DNA of 64,000 bases from Anaerolineales bacterium (GTDB taxonomy: Bacteria; Chloroflexota; Anaerolineae; Anaerolineales; Villigracilaceae). The position numbers were made by a program, and so were the translations under genes. The notes under the pieces were generated by a model. That model worked only from the letters and a program-made list of their open reading frames with translations, was not told where the DNA came from and searched no databases. The stretch is from NCBI GenBank assembly GCA_015075725.1, contig JABTTV010000001.1, positions 620,001-684,000 of the forward strand, read 5' to 3'. Shown one piece after another: positions 26,099-35,891 of the stretch (position 1 is its first letter; each line of letters begins with the position of its first letter).

Positions 26099-27265
26099 CT
26101 ATCTTCGATTCCGCAAAAACGTCGGAACGTCGAGATCGTCGTTATTGATGCTCGGCGCAGGCTGGGACTTTACGTCTGCAGATGAGCGGGTTTCCGTATT
26201 GGCGGTCACCGATTCAACCGGGCGCGGAGTGAAGGGGGTGTTTGCTGCTGAAAGAGGCTTCTCAGTGGTGCGCGGCAGTCGTTCGAGCACGCGGCGTGTG
26301 ACTCCGCTTCGTTCGAAGCCCGTGGCAATCACGGTACAGCGAATCTCATCGCCCAGGTTCGGGTCGATGACCGCGCCGAAGATCATGTTGACATCCGGAT
26401 GAGCCGTCTCGCGGATGATGGCAGCGGCTTGGTTTACCTCGAAGAGGGTCATGTTCGGTCCGCCAGTGACGTTAAAGAGCACACCGCGCGCGCCGTCAAT
26501 TGTAATGTCGAGCAACTGACTGGAGATGGCCTGCTCGGCGGCGGTCTTTGCGCGGTCATCGCCGGAGCCGCGGCCGACAGCCATAAGAGCCGCGCCGCCT
26601 TCGGACATGATGGCGCGCACATCGGCAAAGTCGAGGTTGATCAAGCCGGGGATGGTGATCAATTCGGAGATGCCCTGAATGCCCTGGTGCAATACTTCAT
26701 CCGCCATGCGGAAGGAATCTTGCAGCGACGATTTTTTATCCGCCAGTTGGAGCAATCGGTCGTTGGGAATCGAGATGAGCGTATGCGCGTGTTCCTTCAT
26801 CTTCGCCACGCCCGCCTCGGCAGACTGCGAGCGCTTGCCGCCTTCGAATGTGAATGGTCGCGTCACTACGCCGATGGTCAATGCGCCGCATTCCTTTGCG
26901 ATCTGCGAAACGACGGGAGCCGCGCCGGTTCCGGTGCCGCCGCCCATGCCTGCTGTGACGAAGACCATATCCGCGCCTTTGAGCACGTTATACAGTTCGT
27001 CGGAAGATTCTTCCGCGGCTTTCCGGCCGATCTCGGGATCGCCGCCCGCACCGAGCCCGCGCGTGATCTTATCGCCGAGGCGAACACGCATCGGCGCGCG
27101 CGACAAGGTCAATGCCTGCGCATCCGTGTTGGCGGCGATGAATTCAACGCCCTGGATGCCTTCTTCCATCATGCGGTTGACGGCATTTTGTCCGCCTCCA
27201 CCCACGCCGACCACTTTGATGCGGGCGAAGGTTTCGGTTTGCAATGATCTTTTGTTCGAGTCCAT
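26099..27265 (-). CDS. ftsZ: Cell division GTPase FtsZ
   Basis: 388 residues. Tubulin homologue that polymerises at midcell into the Z-ring. Seen: N-terminal '[17 protein letters not shown]', the GTP-binding signature '[10 protein letters not shown]', T7 loop region '[11 protein letters not shown]', and after a variable linker the C-terminal peptide '[11 protein letters not shown]' that binds FtsA and other partners. The ATG is chosen for its perfect AGGAGG site; a longer frame would add a non-conserved N-terminus. It lies 107 bases after ftsA and ends the cluster. Confidence 0.97.
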   Translation of the reverse strand: MDSNKRSLQTETFARIKVVGVGGGGQNAVNRMMEEGIQGVEFIAANTDAQALTLSRAPMRVRLGDKITRGLGAGGDPEIGRKAAEESSDELYNVLKGADMVFVTAGMGGGTGTGAAPVVSQIAKECGALTIGVVTRPFTFEGGKRSQSAEAGVAKMKEHAHTLISIPNDRLLQLADKKSSLQDSFRMADEVLHQGIQGISELITIPGLINLDFADVRAIMSEGGAALMAVGRGSGDDRAKTAAEQAISSQLLDITIDGARGVLFNVTGGPNMTLFEVNQAAAIIRETAHPDVNMIFGAVIDPNLGDEIRCTVIATGFERSGVTRRVLERLPRTTEKPLSAANTPFTPRPVESVTANTETRSSADVKSQPAPSINNDDLDVPTFLRNRR

Positions 27266-27372
27266 TTGTTCCTCCTGGCAAGGAATTTGCCTAATCTTAA
27301 ACGACAATACGATTTTTTAACAGGGTTAAAACTGCCCAAATTTCACCACTTGTGAATCTTTTCTCTTTTCAT

Positions 27373-28614
27373 TCATGGCAGCAACCTCTTCAACCAACTC
27401 TTCACTGAATCCATATTTGAACTCCTATCACCGCGCGGCTTGCGGCGTTTGCCACCGGTCGAGACCGCGACCTGATGATCGTGCATGCTGATCGCCCATT
27501 GCAGCAATCCGAAACTCGTGGAATACATGGGCGAATTGAGCTTATCCACAAGTCCTTTCAGATTTTGCGGCTGGGCTGTGCGGACCGGCATGCCCAACAA
27601 ACCCGCCGCCACACGATTGATTCCGGGCAAAGCAGACGTGCCGCCTGTCAGTACCATGCCTGCCGGTAACAATCCGTCATACCCTGAGCGCTTGATCTCT
27701 TGAAGAATTAAATTGAATGTCTCTTCCACGCGCGCTTCGATGATCATCGCCAGATCGTGGCGGCTGATGCGAATATCCTTATCCTCGCCGAAGGGACGCA
27801 TGAGGAAATATTCATCCGCGCCGACATCGGACTTCACAGCATGTCCCTGCTGCTTTTTTACTTCTTCGGCTTGCGTCAGCGATAGTCGCAGTCCGTGTGC
27901 GATGTCCTGAGTGACGTGATTCCCGCCGACTGCCAGGACCATCGTGTGCCATACATCGCCATCGACGTAGATCGCAAGGTCGGTCGTCCCGCCGCCGATG
28001 TCGCAAACCGCCACGCCCATTTCGCGTTCCTGTTCGGTCAACACAATTTCAGCAGAGGCAAGCGGATTCAAAACGAATTGTTGAATCTCGACCCCCGCCG
28101 CGCCCACACATTGACGCAAATTATCGACGGTCGCGCTCGCGGCGGTGATGATGTGCGTTTCCACTTCGAGTTTATAACCGTGCATCCCGACCGGGGTCTT
28201 CACGCCTTCCTGCCCGTCCACGGTGATGCCGCGCTGGATGACGTGAATGATCTCGCGGTCGTGAGGGATGGCGATCGCCTGAGCCTGTTCGAGCGCACGC
28301 GCCAGATCATGGACTTCGATGATCCCGCCGGGGATTCCCGCCGCGCCGCGGCTGTTCACCGAAGCCACATGCGCGCCCGCAAGACTCACGAACGCGGAAG
28401 TGATCTCGAGACCGGAAGTGCTCTCCGCTTTTTCGACCGAACGTTTGATGGCGCGCGACGCAGCGGGGAGATCGACCACGATCCCCTTGCGGATGCCCTC
28501 GGAAGGTTCGATGCCCACACCGAGAATGCGGATGGATTTATCGTCCTCCACCCGCCCAACAAGGGTGCAGACCTTGGTCGTTCCTACGTCAATGCCAACA
28601 ACAATTTCATCCAT
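27373..28614 (-). CDS. ftsA: Cell division protein FtsA
   Basis: 413 residues. Actin-fold ATPase that tethers FtsZ to the membrane. Seen: 'VGIDVGTTKVCTLVG' phosphate-1 loop, 1C/SHS2 region, 'VAVCDIGGGTTDLAIY' phosphate-2, 'GMVLTGGTSALPG' adenosine motif, and a C-terminal amphipathic helix 'SVKSWLKRLLP' for membrane binding. Starts one base after the ftsQ stop. Confidence 0.95.
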   Translation of the reverse strand: MDEIVVGIDVGTTKVCTLVGRVEDDKSIRILGVGIEPSEGIRKGIVVDLPAASRAIKRSVEKAESTSGLEITSAFVSLAGAHVASVNSRGAAGIPGGIIEVHDLARALEQAQAIAIPHDREIIHVIQRGITVDGQEGVKTPVGMHGYKLEVETHIITAASATVDNLRQCVGAAGVEIQQFVLNPLASAEIVLTEQEREMGVAVCDIGGGTTDLAIYVDGDVWHTMVLAVGGNHVTQDIAHGLRLSLTQAEEVKKQQGHAVKSDVGADEYFLMRPFGEDKDIRISRHDLAMIIEARVEETFNLILQEIKRSGYDGLLPAGMVLTGGTSALPGINRVAAGLLGMPVRTAQPQNLKGLVDKLNSPMYSTSFGLLQWAISMHDHQVAVSTGGKRRKPRGDRSSNMDSVKSWLKRLLP

Positions 28615-28615
28615 G

Positions 28616-29638
28616 TTACGGGCTCTCTACAAAGATTTCCTGTGTTTCTTCTGCATCAACTTCTGCCATGCGGTAATACGGGCCGTCGGGATGCTCCACG
28701 TTGATGTAAATGGGAGTCTTGCCGCGTTGTAAAAGCGATTCGACCAGCGTCCGATATACGGTGATCTTCAACGGCAGGTCGCTCGATGAAGTACCGAATG
28801 CGACCGTCCAACCGCGCGGGTCGACCCAGCTGAAACCATCAACGGAGGAAAAGGTCAGGGTGGCGCCAGCAGGCACGAGCGGGGCGAGACCGAGAGCGGA
28901 ATCCACAAGATCTTTTTGGATGAAGGGCGGCGGGCTGTACGGGTCATCCGAGGTTTGAATCCCCGCCGGGGGCGCATCCAACGCATTGACCACGATCAAC
29001 CCCGCCGCCTCGCCTCGGGGCCTGAACGCGATGCCTGATTCGTCGACCCAGGTGTATCCTCCGTTTTGATTCCAAAGGATGACGGGCTGGCGTTCAAGGA
29101 CAGTAACGTAGACGAAATTGGGAAGGTACACATCCACCTGTGCGGAGAGAAGCTCGGGGTAATTCAATCGCAGCCGTCGTTCAAGTTCATCCGGCTGGAC
29201 GGTAAAGATGTTCTGCCCGTTCACGCCGATGATGCCGTTGATCTCTTCGCTAAGGATGCGTGTGTTGCCAAGTACATACGCAGAGGGGACATAGAAATAC
29301 TGCAATCGAAACGCCAGCACGAGCATGGTCCCAAAAGCAAGCGCAAATAAGACCGACGCGATTCGCCAGTTGGTATGCGCGCGCGGCAGTTGCGGAAGCC
29401 GCGGCAGGGCAATCTTCGGTTTATTGAGATGAAATTCCGGCAAACCCAACGCGATCTTGAACTTTCGCTTTTCAGTCGGCTTGGGCGATGCCCATAGCGG
29501 AAGTGTGGGTGTGCGCGCAGAAACCTTGACCATGGGTTTGGTGGCCTGTTTCGCCGCCCGTTGAAGTTCTTTCGCAGCATGCTCGGCGCGGCGACGGCGG
29601 ACGATCTCGGCACGGGTAGGCTGGCGTTTGTCGCTCAT
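28616..29638 (-). CDS. ftsQ: Cell division protein FtsQ/DivIB
   Basis: 340 residues: a basic cytoplasmic N-terminus of about 90 residues, one membrane segment (IASVLFALAFGTMLVLAF), a POTRA domain (FYVPSAYVLGNTRILSEEINGIIG) and the beta domain. It bridges early and late divisome proteins outside the membrane. The ATG has a GGAGG site and overlaps the ddl stop as ATGA. The longer frame into ddl is rejected. Confidence 0.9.
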   Translation of the reverse strand: MSDKRQPTRAEIVRRRRAEHAAKELQRAAKQATKPMVKVSARTPTLPLWASPKPTEKRKFKIALGLPEFHLNKPKIALPRLPQLPRAHTNWRIASVLFALAFGTMLVLAFRLQYFYVPSAYVLGNTRILSEEINGIIGVNGQNIFTVQPDELERRLRLNYPELLSAQVDVYLPNFVYVTVLERQPVILWNQNGGYTWVDESGIAFRPRGEAAGLIVVNALDAPPAGIQTSDDPYSPPPFIQKDLVDSALGLAPLVPAGATLTFSSVDGFSWVDPRGWTVAFGTSSSDLPLKITVYRTLVESLLQRGKTPIYINVEHPDGPYYRMAEVDAEETQEIFVESP

Positions 29639-30753
29639 GCCGTCCTCCGATGCTCGGTGCGGTCGCGTTGGGCTTTGCGGTCGAGCGCGAGTTGAATCAG
29701 GCGGTCGACCAGTTCGGCATACGTCATGCCGCTTGCCTGCCATAATTTCGGGTACATGCTGATGGAAGTAAAGCCGGGTATCGTGTTCAATTCGTTTAGA
29801 TAAATCCTATTCGTGTCTTTTTCGACAAAAAAGTCAGCCCGCGCCATGCCCGCGCAATCGATGGCTTTGTAGGCGCGCACGGCATAATCGCGGATCTGGT
29901 CTGCTGTATCTTCCGGCAGCGGCGCCGGGATGATCAACCCCGATGTGCCATCGATATATTTCGACTCATACGAGTAGAACTCGCGGCTCGGCAGGATCTC
30001 TCCGCAGACCGATGCCTGTGGGTCTTCATTGCCAAGCACGCTGACTTCGATCTCACGCACATTTTTCACACCGCCCTCGATGATGATGCGGCGGTCATAA
30101 CGCGCGGCATCCATCAAACCTTCCGCAAGGTCTGAACGGCTGGTGCATTTGCTGATCCCAACCGATGAACCGAGATTGGCAGGTTTGGTGAAGAGCGGAT
30201 ACGAACCCAGCGCTTCGGCTTTCGCAATGACGGAATCCACATCATTCTCGATCTCGCCGCGCAGGATCAAAGCCGATTTCACGAGAGGGATCCCATGAGC
30301 GCGCATTACATCTTTGAAAATGGCTTTATCCATGCCAACGGCTGACCCGGCTACGCCTGCGCCCACGTATGCCACATCCGCCATTTCGAACAGACCCTGG
30401 ATCGTTCCGTCCTCTCCGAACGGTCCGTGCAGGACGGGGAAGAAGACGTCGATGGCGTTGAGCGTTTCGAATTTGTCTCCGGTTTTCGTCGAACGAAGCA
30501 CGAACAAACTCTGCCGCGCCGACGGGTCGGTGGGCGGGATGACGCGGTCGAGATTCCTGACATCGCCATTTTCAAACGCACCGAGCGCATCGCTTCCAGT
30601 CAGCCAGTTGCCATCGAGCGTAATGCCCACTTGCACAACCTCATAACGTTCCGGGTCCAAAACGGAGATCACCGAGCGCGCAGACATCAGCGAAACATCA
30701 TGCTCGCCAGAACGTCCGCCAAAGATAACTGCAACTCGAAGTTTCTTCGTCAT
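29635..30753 (-). CDS. ddl: D-alanine--D-alanine ligase
   Basis: 372 residues of the ATP-grasp family. Makes D-Ala-D-Ala for peptidoglycan. Seen: 'VIFGGRSGEHDVSLMSA', 'HGPFGEDGTIQG', 'KPANLGSSVGISK' and the metal site 'YLNELNTIPGFTSISMYPKLW'. ATG 30753 lies two bases after the murB stop; a GTG five codons upstream is an alternative start. Confidence 0.96.
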   Translation of the reverse strand: MTKKLRVAVIFGGRSGEHDVSLMSARSVISVLDPERYEVVQVGITLDGNWLTGSDALGAFENGDVRNLDRVIPPTDPSARQSLFVLRSTKTGDKFETLNAIDVFFPVLHGPFGEDGTIQGLFEMADVAYVGAGVAGSAVGMDKAIFKDVMRAHGIPLVKSALILRGEIENDVDSVIAKAEALGSYPLFTKPANLGSSVGISKCTSRSDLAEGLMDAARYDRRIIIEGGVKNVREIEVSVLGNEDPQASVCGEILPSREFYSYESKYIDGTSGLIIPAPLPEDTADQIRDYAVRAYKAIDCAGMARADFFVEKDTNRIYLNELNTIPGFTSISMYPKLWQASGMTYAELVDRLIQLALDRKAQRDRTEHRRTA

Positions 30754-30755
30754 GG

Positions 30756-31685
30756 TCACTCGTTCCACTCGCCTACCAACTCGATTTCCAATTCCAAATC
30801 CACGTTGAATCTTTCCTTCACCGTTCTTTGAGCCAGGAGAATCAAAGCGCGAATATCTTCGGCTCTGGTCCTGCCGTGGTTTATAAAGAAATTTCCGTGC
30901 AGCGTGCTGATCTCAGCGTTGCCGATGCGCGTCCCCTTCAAACCCGCGGCTTCAATCAAACGTCCCGCATGGTCGCCCTGCGGATTCTTGAACATCGAAC
31001 CCATGCTTGCGCCAGGCGGTTGCGTGGCTTTTCGGCGTTCGCTGAATTGTTCGATTTTAACAGACACTTCCTCTTTCGATGAATTTTTTAATTTCAACAT
31101 CGCGCTCAAAACAACGGCTTTCAATTCACCACGTTTTAAAATACTGGTGCGGTAGCCGTATCCCATTTGTTCGAGAGCGAATCGTTCCCGCCCTTTTTTC
31201 GTCAGCAGTTCAGCCCACATTAGGTTATGAGTCATATCGCCGCCGAACGCTCCCGCGTTTCCATACACCGCGCCACCGACTGTGCCGGGGACCGTTGCCG
31301 ACCATTCCAGTCCGCCCAAGCCTTTGGATGCGCAGCGCTTGGCGAGATTGCCGATCACGACTCCCGCCTCGCACCAGACTTGAGGCTGGTCGCCCATCTC
31401 AAAGCGGATTCCCTTCGCCCTGTTCAAAACCACGACTCCACGAAAGCCTTTATCGCTGACGAGCACATTCGACCCGCCGCCAAGTATGTAATACGGGAGA
31501 TCGTGTTCCCATATCCGTTGCATCGCGTCTGCAAGTTCATCCGCCGATCTGACCGTCAGCATCGCATCCGCCGGTCCGCCGATGCGCGCAGACGTATACG
31601 GCGCAAGGGCGACATGCTCCTGCACAGCATCGCCAAATTTCTCTCGCAAGATCTCAACGGAAGGGGCGGCGTTAACCATGAACAT
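30756..31685 (-). CDS. murB: UDP-N-acetylenolpyruvoylglucosamine reductase
   Basis: 309 residues; FAD-dependent reduction giving UDP-MurNAc. Seen: 'YTSARIGGPADAMLTV', FAD-contact 'LGGGSNVLVSDKGF', 'VPGTVGGAVYGNAGAFGG', and the catalytic-serine region 'PPGASMGSMFKNP', a type II MurB pattern. Follows murC by five bases. Confidence 0.95.
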   Translation of the reverse strand: MFMVNAAPSVEILREKFGDAVQEHVALAPYTSARIGGPADAMLTVRSADELADAMQRIWEHDLPYYILGGGSNVLVSDKGFRGVVVLNRAKGIRFEMGDQPQVWCEAGVVIGNLAKRCASKGLGGLEWSATVPGTVGGAVYGNAGAFGGDMTHNLMWAELLTKKGRERFALEQMGYGYRTSILKRGELKAVVLSAMLKLKNSSKEEVSVKIEQFSERRKATQPPGASMGSMFKNPQGDHAGRLIEAAGLKGTRIGNAEISTLHGNFFINHGRTRAEDIRALILLAQRTVKERFNVDLELEIELVGEWNE

Positions 31686-31690
31686 CCTGA

Positions 31691-33073
31691 CTACAAATCC
31701 TTCAACAGATCTGCGGTGATCTGGTCTGCGTCCCCGGCGGAAAGGACAATGACCACATCATTGAATCTCAAATGTTCCAACAAATATTTACTCGTCTCTG
31801 CAAGCGAGCCGCTGTACCTGGCAGAGGCATGAGGCATTGCCCCAACCACTTCAGCGGAGGAGAAATCCTGTTCCGGTTCGCGTGAAGCGTAGATTTCCGT
31901 CACGAGAACTTCATCGGCTTCGCTAAATGCCCGGGAGAAATCGTATAGCAAGGTCTGCGTCCTCGAGAACGTGTGCGGCTGCCACACTGCCCAAATCCTC
32001 CGCTTCGGATAACGCGCCCTTGCCGCAGCCAGCGTTGCGCGAATTTCGGTGGGATGATGGGCATAATCATCGACCAGGAGAATGCCTTTTGGCTCGCCGC
32101 GAATTTCAAAGCGGCGTCCGGTTCCAGTAAAGTGACCCAATGCTTCAGCCGCTTTTTGCATCGGAAGTCCCATGACTGCTGCAACAGAAAGCGCGGCAAG
32201 CGCATTGCGGACGTTATGTTCGCCCGGCACCTGCAACGAGACATTGAACGCGTTCGTCATACTGCCCATGTTGGTCATGACAGAAAAGTCGAAACCGCCG
32301 CGCTCGTTCTTCTTCATGGTGCGCGCCTGCACCCATTGCGGGCTGTTGATGGTCATTTCGCCCTGCACAGAATAGGAGACCACGGTCAATCCGCTGCGCC
32401 GGGCGTGGTTGATCAGCATGACGGCGCCTTCATCTTCCGCGCAGGCGATCAAGGTACCGTCAGGCGGAAGGAGATTCACAAAACTTTCGAAGGCGGCATA
32501 CATGTCATTGAAGGTCGGGAAACAATCCGGGTGATCGTGTTCCAGATTCGTGACCACCTCGATCTGCGGTTTTAATCCCAGGAACATGTGGTCGTATTCG
32601 TCGGCTTCGATGACAAATGTCTCGCCTTTTCCTGCGCGGGCGTTGGCTTGCAGGTTGTTCAGCGTCCCGCCTGCAATGAAAGACGGGTCGCGGTCGAGCG
32701 CGATCAAGATCCAGGCGACCATGGCGGTGGTCGTGGTCTTGCCATGGGTTCCAGCGATGGCGATGCCCGTCTTCTTCTCCATCAATTGGCCGAGAAAATC
32801 GGCGCGCTTGTAAACGGGGATGCCCGCCCGCTTCGCCGCCTCGACTTCGGGATTGTCATCCTTGATGGCCGAAGAACGAATCACCACTTCCGCTCCGGAA
32901 ACATTGCGCGGGTGATGACCGACATAGATCTGCACGCCAATGTTCTGTAAATCAGCGGCAAACGGAGAGAGCGCCTGATCCGAACCGGTCACCTCGTACC
33001 CGCTCTCCGTGAGCAGGCGCGCGATGGCAGAAAGCCCTGAACCTCCAATGCCGATGAAATGAACGCGTGTCAT
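31691..33073 (-). CDS. murC: UDP-N-acetylmuramate--L-alanine ligase
   Basis: 460 residues. Adds L-Ala to UDP-MurNAc. Seen: 'HFIGIGGSGLSAIARLL', P-loop 'GTHGKTTTTAMVAW', central-domain 'EADEYDHMFLGLKPQ' and 'DDYAHHPTEIRATLAAAR'. Its place between cvpA and murB follows the order of the cluster. Confidence 0.97.
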   Translation of the reverse strand: MTRVHFIGIGGSGLSAIARLLTESGYEVTGSDQALSPFAADLQNIGVQIYVGHHPRNVSGAEVVIRSSAIKDDNPEVEAAKRAGIPVYKRADFLGQLMEKKTGIAIAGTHGKTTTTAMVAWILIALDRDPSFIAGGTLNNLQANARAGKGETFVIEADEYDHMFLGLKPQIEVVTNLEHDHPDCFPTFNDMYAAFESFVNLLPPDGTLIACAEDEGAVMLINHARRSGLTVVSYSVQGEMTINSPQWVQARTMKKNERGGFDFSVMTNMGSMTNAFNVSLQVPGEHNVRNALAALSVAAVMGLPMQKAAEALGHFTGTGRRFEIRGEPKGILLVDDYAHHPTEIRATLAAARARYPKRRIWAVWQPHTFSRTQTLLYDFSRAFSEADEVLVTEIYASREPEQDFSSAEVVGAMPHASARYSGSLAETSKYLLEHLRFNDVVIVLSAGDADQITADLLKDL

Positions 33074-33107
33074 GGTTATCTCTGCCTAAGCCGCCTGGAG
33101 CAAGTCA

Positions 33108-33635
33108 TTAGATATATACCACGATGATGAAGATGAGGATGACGATGACGGCAAAGTAGATCGATGGTTCGCCGAGGAAACGCGGTGGCATGACTGCCAT
33201 CATCCTTTCGATGGCGTCTGCAATCGCCGGGTCGGTGGCGCGGCTGATGACTTTGGGGTAGGGATAGTTCGCCATGTGGTTGTAATAAAGGATCGAGCCC
33301 GCGACCAGGTACCCATTTACGCCGCCCAACACCGCCCCGAAGAGTGAATCCTGAAGGTGTTCGCGCAAAGCCTTACCCGCAAAGCGCGAGATGTTCACGG
33401 TCTGGTAGCCGAAGTACACCAGCGCGATCAAGATGATGACCCGGATCCAGAACACAGAGGTGGTGGTCTTGTCGAGGTCGCGCACCAGCGGGATATATTT
33501 CTCCAGCAGGAGGTTGACCGCCAGCGAGGTGACCACGCTGAAGATGACCATCAACTCCTTCGCCCATCCGCGCATGGCGCCTATCACGCCAAAGAGAAAT
33601 ACATACATCCAAAAAAGATAGATAACGCTCATCAT
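33108..33635 (-). CDS. CvpA-like membrane protein
   Basis: 175 residues with four or five membrane segments and the CvpA look: a 'FGVIGAMRGWAKELMVIFSVV' turn with the conserved Gly-Arg-Gly/Lys-Glu part, then 'GALLG/AVLGGVNGYLVAGSILYY'. CvpA proteins are linked to colicin V export and to envelope tolerance of bile or antimicrobials. Its place inside the dcw cluster, coupled to murG by an ATGA overlap, suggests an envelope role here. Confidence 0.75.
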   Translation of the reverse strand: MMSVIYLFWMYVFLFGVIGAMRGWAKELMVIFSVVTSLAVNLLLEKYIPLVRDLDKTTTSVFWIRVIILIALVYFGYQTVNISRFAGKALREHLQDSLFGAVLGGVNGYLVAGSILYYNHMANYPYPKVISRATDPAIADAIERMMAVMPPRFLGEPSIYFAVIVILIFIIVVYI

Positions 33636-34729
33636 GAGATTTCTTCTCCTGCCAGTTTCACCAACTGGCTGGCTATTGCCTCTGCCGCGCGCGGCATGGA
33701 AAGATTTTTCATCGCCGTCCGCATGGCAATTCGTTTGTGTTCGTTATGCAAAAGGTCTTTGATGACAGGCAAAAGATTATCATTCAACAATTCATCCTGC
33801 AAAATCACCGCGGCGTTGCGTTCGGCAAGATAATCCGCATTCACTTTCTGGTATCGCCAGGCGTATGGATATGGAACGAGCACGGCGGGCAGTCCAAAAT
33901 ATGGATATTCGCCGAGGGTGGACGCGCCTGCCCGCGAAAGGACAAGGTCTGCTGCGGAGAGCGCCGCGCCCATGTCATGCAAATAGGATATGACGTGATA
34001 ACGGGCTTTTTTTTCGGAGGGAAGTTTTTCCGCCGCGTCTTTCAATGTTTGGTAATCCAGCGCGCCGGTGATGTGAACGATTTGCGCCATGCCAAGTAAT
34101 CCATTAATGTGATTCAAGATTGCCATGTTGATCGAGCGCGCGCCTTTGCTTCCGCCGGTCACTAGCAGTGTGGGAATCTGTGAATCCAAGCCGAAGTGAG
34201 ACAAGGCTTTTTCGCGGGACCAGTTCGAAAGTCCGGGGCGAAGCGGATACCCGGTGTGGACCAACCGCTCGGGGCTGGGGAAAAATTTTCTTGAGTCCGG
34301 TGCGGTCACAGCAACGACATCCGAAAAATAACCGAGGAATTTAAGCGCGAGTCCCGGTTCGATATCAGGTACGTACAGCACGATCGGATAATCGCGTCCG
34401 GCGACAGCCATCGGCGCGGCGATATAACCACCGGTAAAGAACAAGACGTTTGGTTTGAACACCTTTAAGATTCCGCGCGATTGCATGATTCCGCGCGTCA
34501 GTTTGCCGATGTTACCCGGCAATGCGCGCAGACCAACGCCGTGAACGCCTGCGGCCGGGATGGCGCGATAAGGGATGCCTGCGCGTTTCACTAGGTCCTC
34601 TTCCATGCCGCCTTCACCGCCGACCCACAAGGTTTCGACGCTGGCATGTTCACTTCTTAGCGCTTCGTAAACGGCCAGCGCGGGATACACTCCCCCGCCC
34701 GTTCCACCAGCGCAGATTAGCAACCGCAC
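33632..34729 (-). CDS. murG: Lipid II synthase MurG
   Basis: 365 residues, GT-B glycosyltransferase that adds GlcNAc to lipid I. Seen: N-terminal 'LLICAGGTGGGVYPALAVYEAL', 'FTGGYIAAP', 'LLVTGGSKGARSIN' and the UDP-GlcNAc site 'VLSRAGASTLGEYPYFGLPAVLVPYPYA'. It starts with GTG, set by a GGAGG site seven bases upstream. The coding region overlaps the end of ftsW by 80 bases; two ATG codons further upstream have no ribosome site. Confidence 0.95.
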   Translation of the reverse strand: MRLLICAGGTGGGVYPALAVYEALRSEHASVETLWVGGEGGMEEDLVKRAGIPYRAIPAAGVHGVGLRALPGNIGKLTRGIMQSRGILKVFKPNVLFFTGGYIAAPMAVAGRDYPIVLYVPDIEPGLALKFLGYFSDVVAVTAPDSRKFFPSPERLVHTGYPLRPGLSNWSREKALSHFGLDSQIPTLLVTGGSKGARSINMAILNHINGLLGMAQIVHITGALDYQTLKDAAEKLPSEKKARYHVISYLHDMGAALSAADLVLSRAGASTLGEYPYFGLPAVLVPYPYAWRYQKVNADYLAERNAAVILQDELLNDNLLPVIKDLLHNEHKRIAMRTAMKNLSMPRAAEAIASQLVKLAGEEIS

Positions 34730-35891
34730 CGTACGACCTCCAATCATCCGATACATTCGAAGTGCTTCCCTGGCGGGAAATATTGAACAAAATTCCAAGC
34801 GCCGCAAGCGTGGTGACTAGGTTCGAGCCGCCCGCGCTCACAAAGGGAAGGGCGTTTCCCGCGAAAGGCAAAAGCCCAACCATCACTGCCATGTTGATCA
34901 GAGCCTCCAACCCGATCCAGATGACCAGACCCGAAGCGATGAGCGTGCCGAGCATGTCGGGCGCGCGACGGGCGATGACCAATCCACGCCAGATCAAGGC
35001 GCCGAAGAGACAGATCAAACCGACACCGCCGACCCAGCCAAGTTCTTCCACAACGACCGCATAGATGCTGTCGGTCGGAGGTACCGGCAAGCCGGTCACT
35101 TTGGAAAGCGACTTGCCGATGCCAACACCGAACCAGCCGCCGTTGACGATGGCTTCGAACGAACGGCGCACATGATATGAAGCCTGCAAGGGATCCTTGA
35201 TTCCGGTGACGAAATCCTGCACACGCTGCTGCCCGGTGAGGCTGACCGATACGACCATATAAGCGACAAGCCCAGCAACAACCAGCAAGCCGCCGATCTG
35301 TTTCATATCGCCGCCTGCAAGGAAGAAGAGCAAGCCGCCGAGCATGAGCACGGTGGCGGCGGCGCTCAGATCCGGCTGCAAGTAGATCAAGCCGCCCACG
35401 AATCCGAGAATTACGCCGAGCGGTATCAGGCCGAAGGTTACGTCTTTGAGCATGTCTCGTTTGGCGTACAACCATACGCCAAGATATAGAATCGAAACCA
35501 ACTTTGCCAATTCCGAAGGCTGGATCGAGCCGTTCAGGATGGCACGGTTGGCGTTGAACCGTGCTTCGCTCATCACCAACACTGCGACCAACAAAAGAAT
35601 GGTGAGCGCCATGGCGGGCACGATCAATTGCCGCCAGCGGTGATAATCGATAAACGCAAGGATCGTTGCGCCGAGGAGTCCCAGTCCGAGCCACATGACC
35701 TGGCGGTTGAACATATACATGGCGTCGCCGTCGTTCGCCGCACGAGAGAAATCCCACGATGCGGAATACAACATAACCAGACCAAACACGATCAACGCCA
35801 CCACGATCACAAGCAGGGGCATGTCGAACCCGCGTATCGTGCGCGTGGCAGCCTGCGTGGGTGTTTCCTTTACGACAGTTCCGATACCCAT
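34650..35891 (-). CDS. ftsW: Peptidoglycan polymerase FtsW (SEDS family)
   Basis: 413 residues, about ten membrane segments. Seen: 'LVMLYSASWDFSRAANDGDAMYMFNRQVMWLGLG', 'IQPSELAKL' and 'YHVRRSFEAIVNGGWFGVGIGKSLSKVTGLPVPPTDSIYAVVVEELGWVG' region motifs, the SEDS signature, and a C-terminal 'GGSNLVTTLAALGIL'. It polymerises septal glycan with the class B PBP in this cluster. Starts inside the end of murD (22-base overlap). Confidence 0.95.
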   Translation of the reverse strand: MGIGTVVKETPTQAATRTIRGFDMPLLVIVVALIVFGLVMLYSASWDFSRAANDGDAMYMFNRQVMWLGLGLLGATILAFIDYHRWRQLIVPAMALTILLLVAVLVMSEARFNANRAILNGSIQPSELAKLVSILYLGVWLYAKRDMLKDVTFGLIPLGVILGFVGGLIYLQPDLSAAATVLMLGGLLFFLAGGDMKQIGGLLVVAGLVAYMVVSVSLTGQQRVQDFVTGIKDPLQASYHVRRSFEAIVNGGWFGVGIGKSLSKVTGLPVPPTDSIYAVVVEELGWVGGVGLICLFGALIWRGLVIARRAPDMLGTLIASGLVIWIGLEALINMAVMVGLLPFAGNALPFVSAGGSNLVTTLAALGILFNISRQGSTSNVSDDWRSYGAVANLRWWNGRGSVSRAGRLRSAKK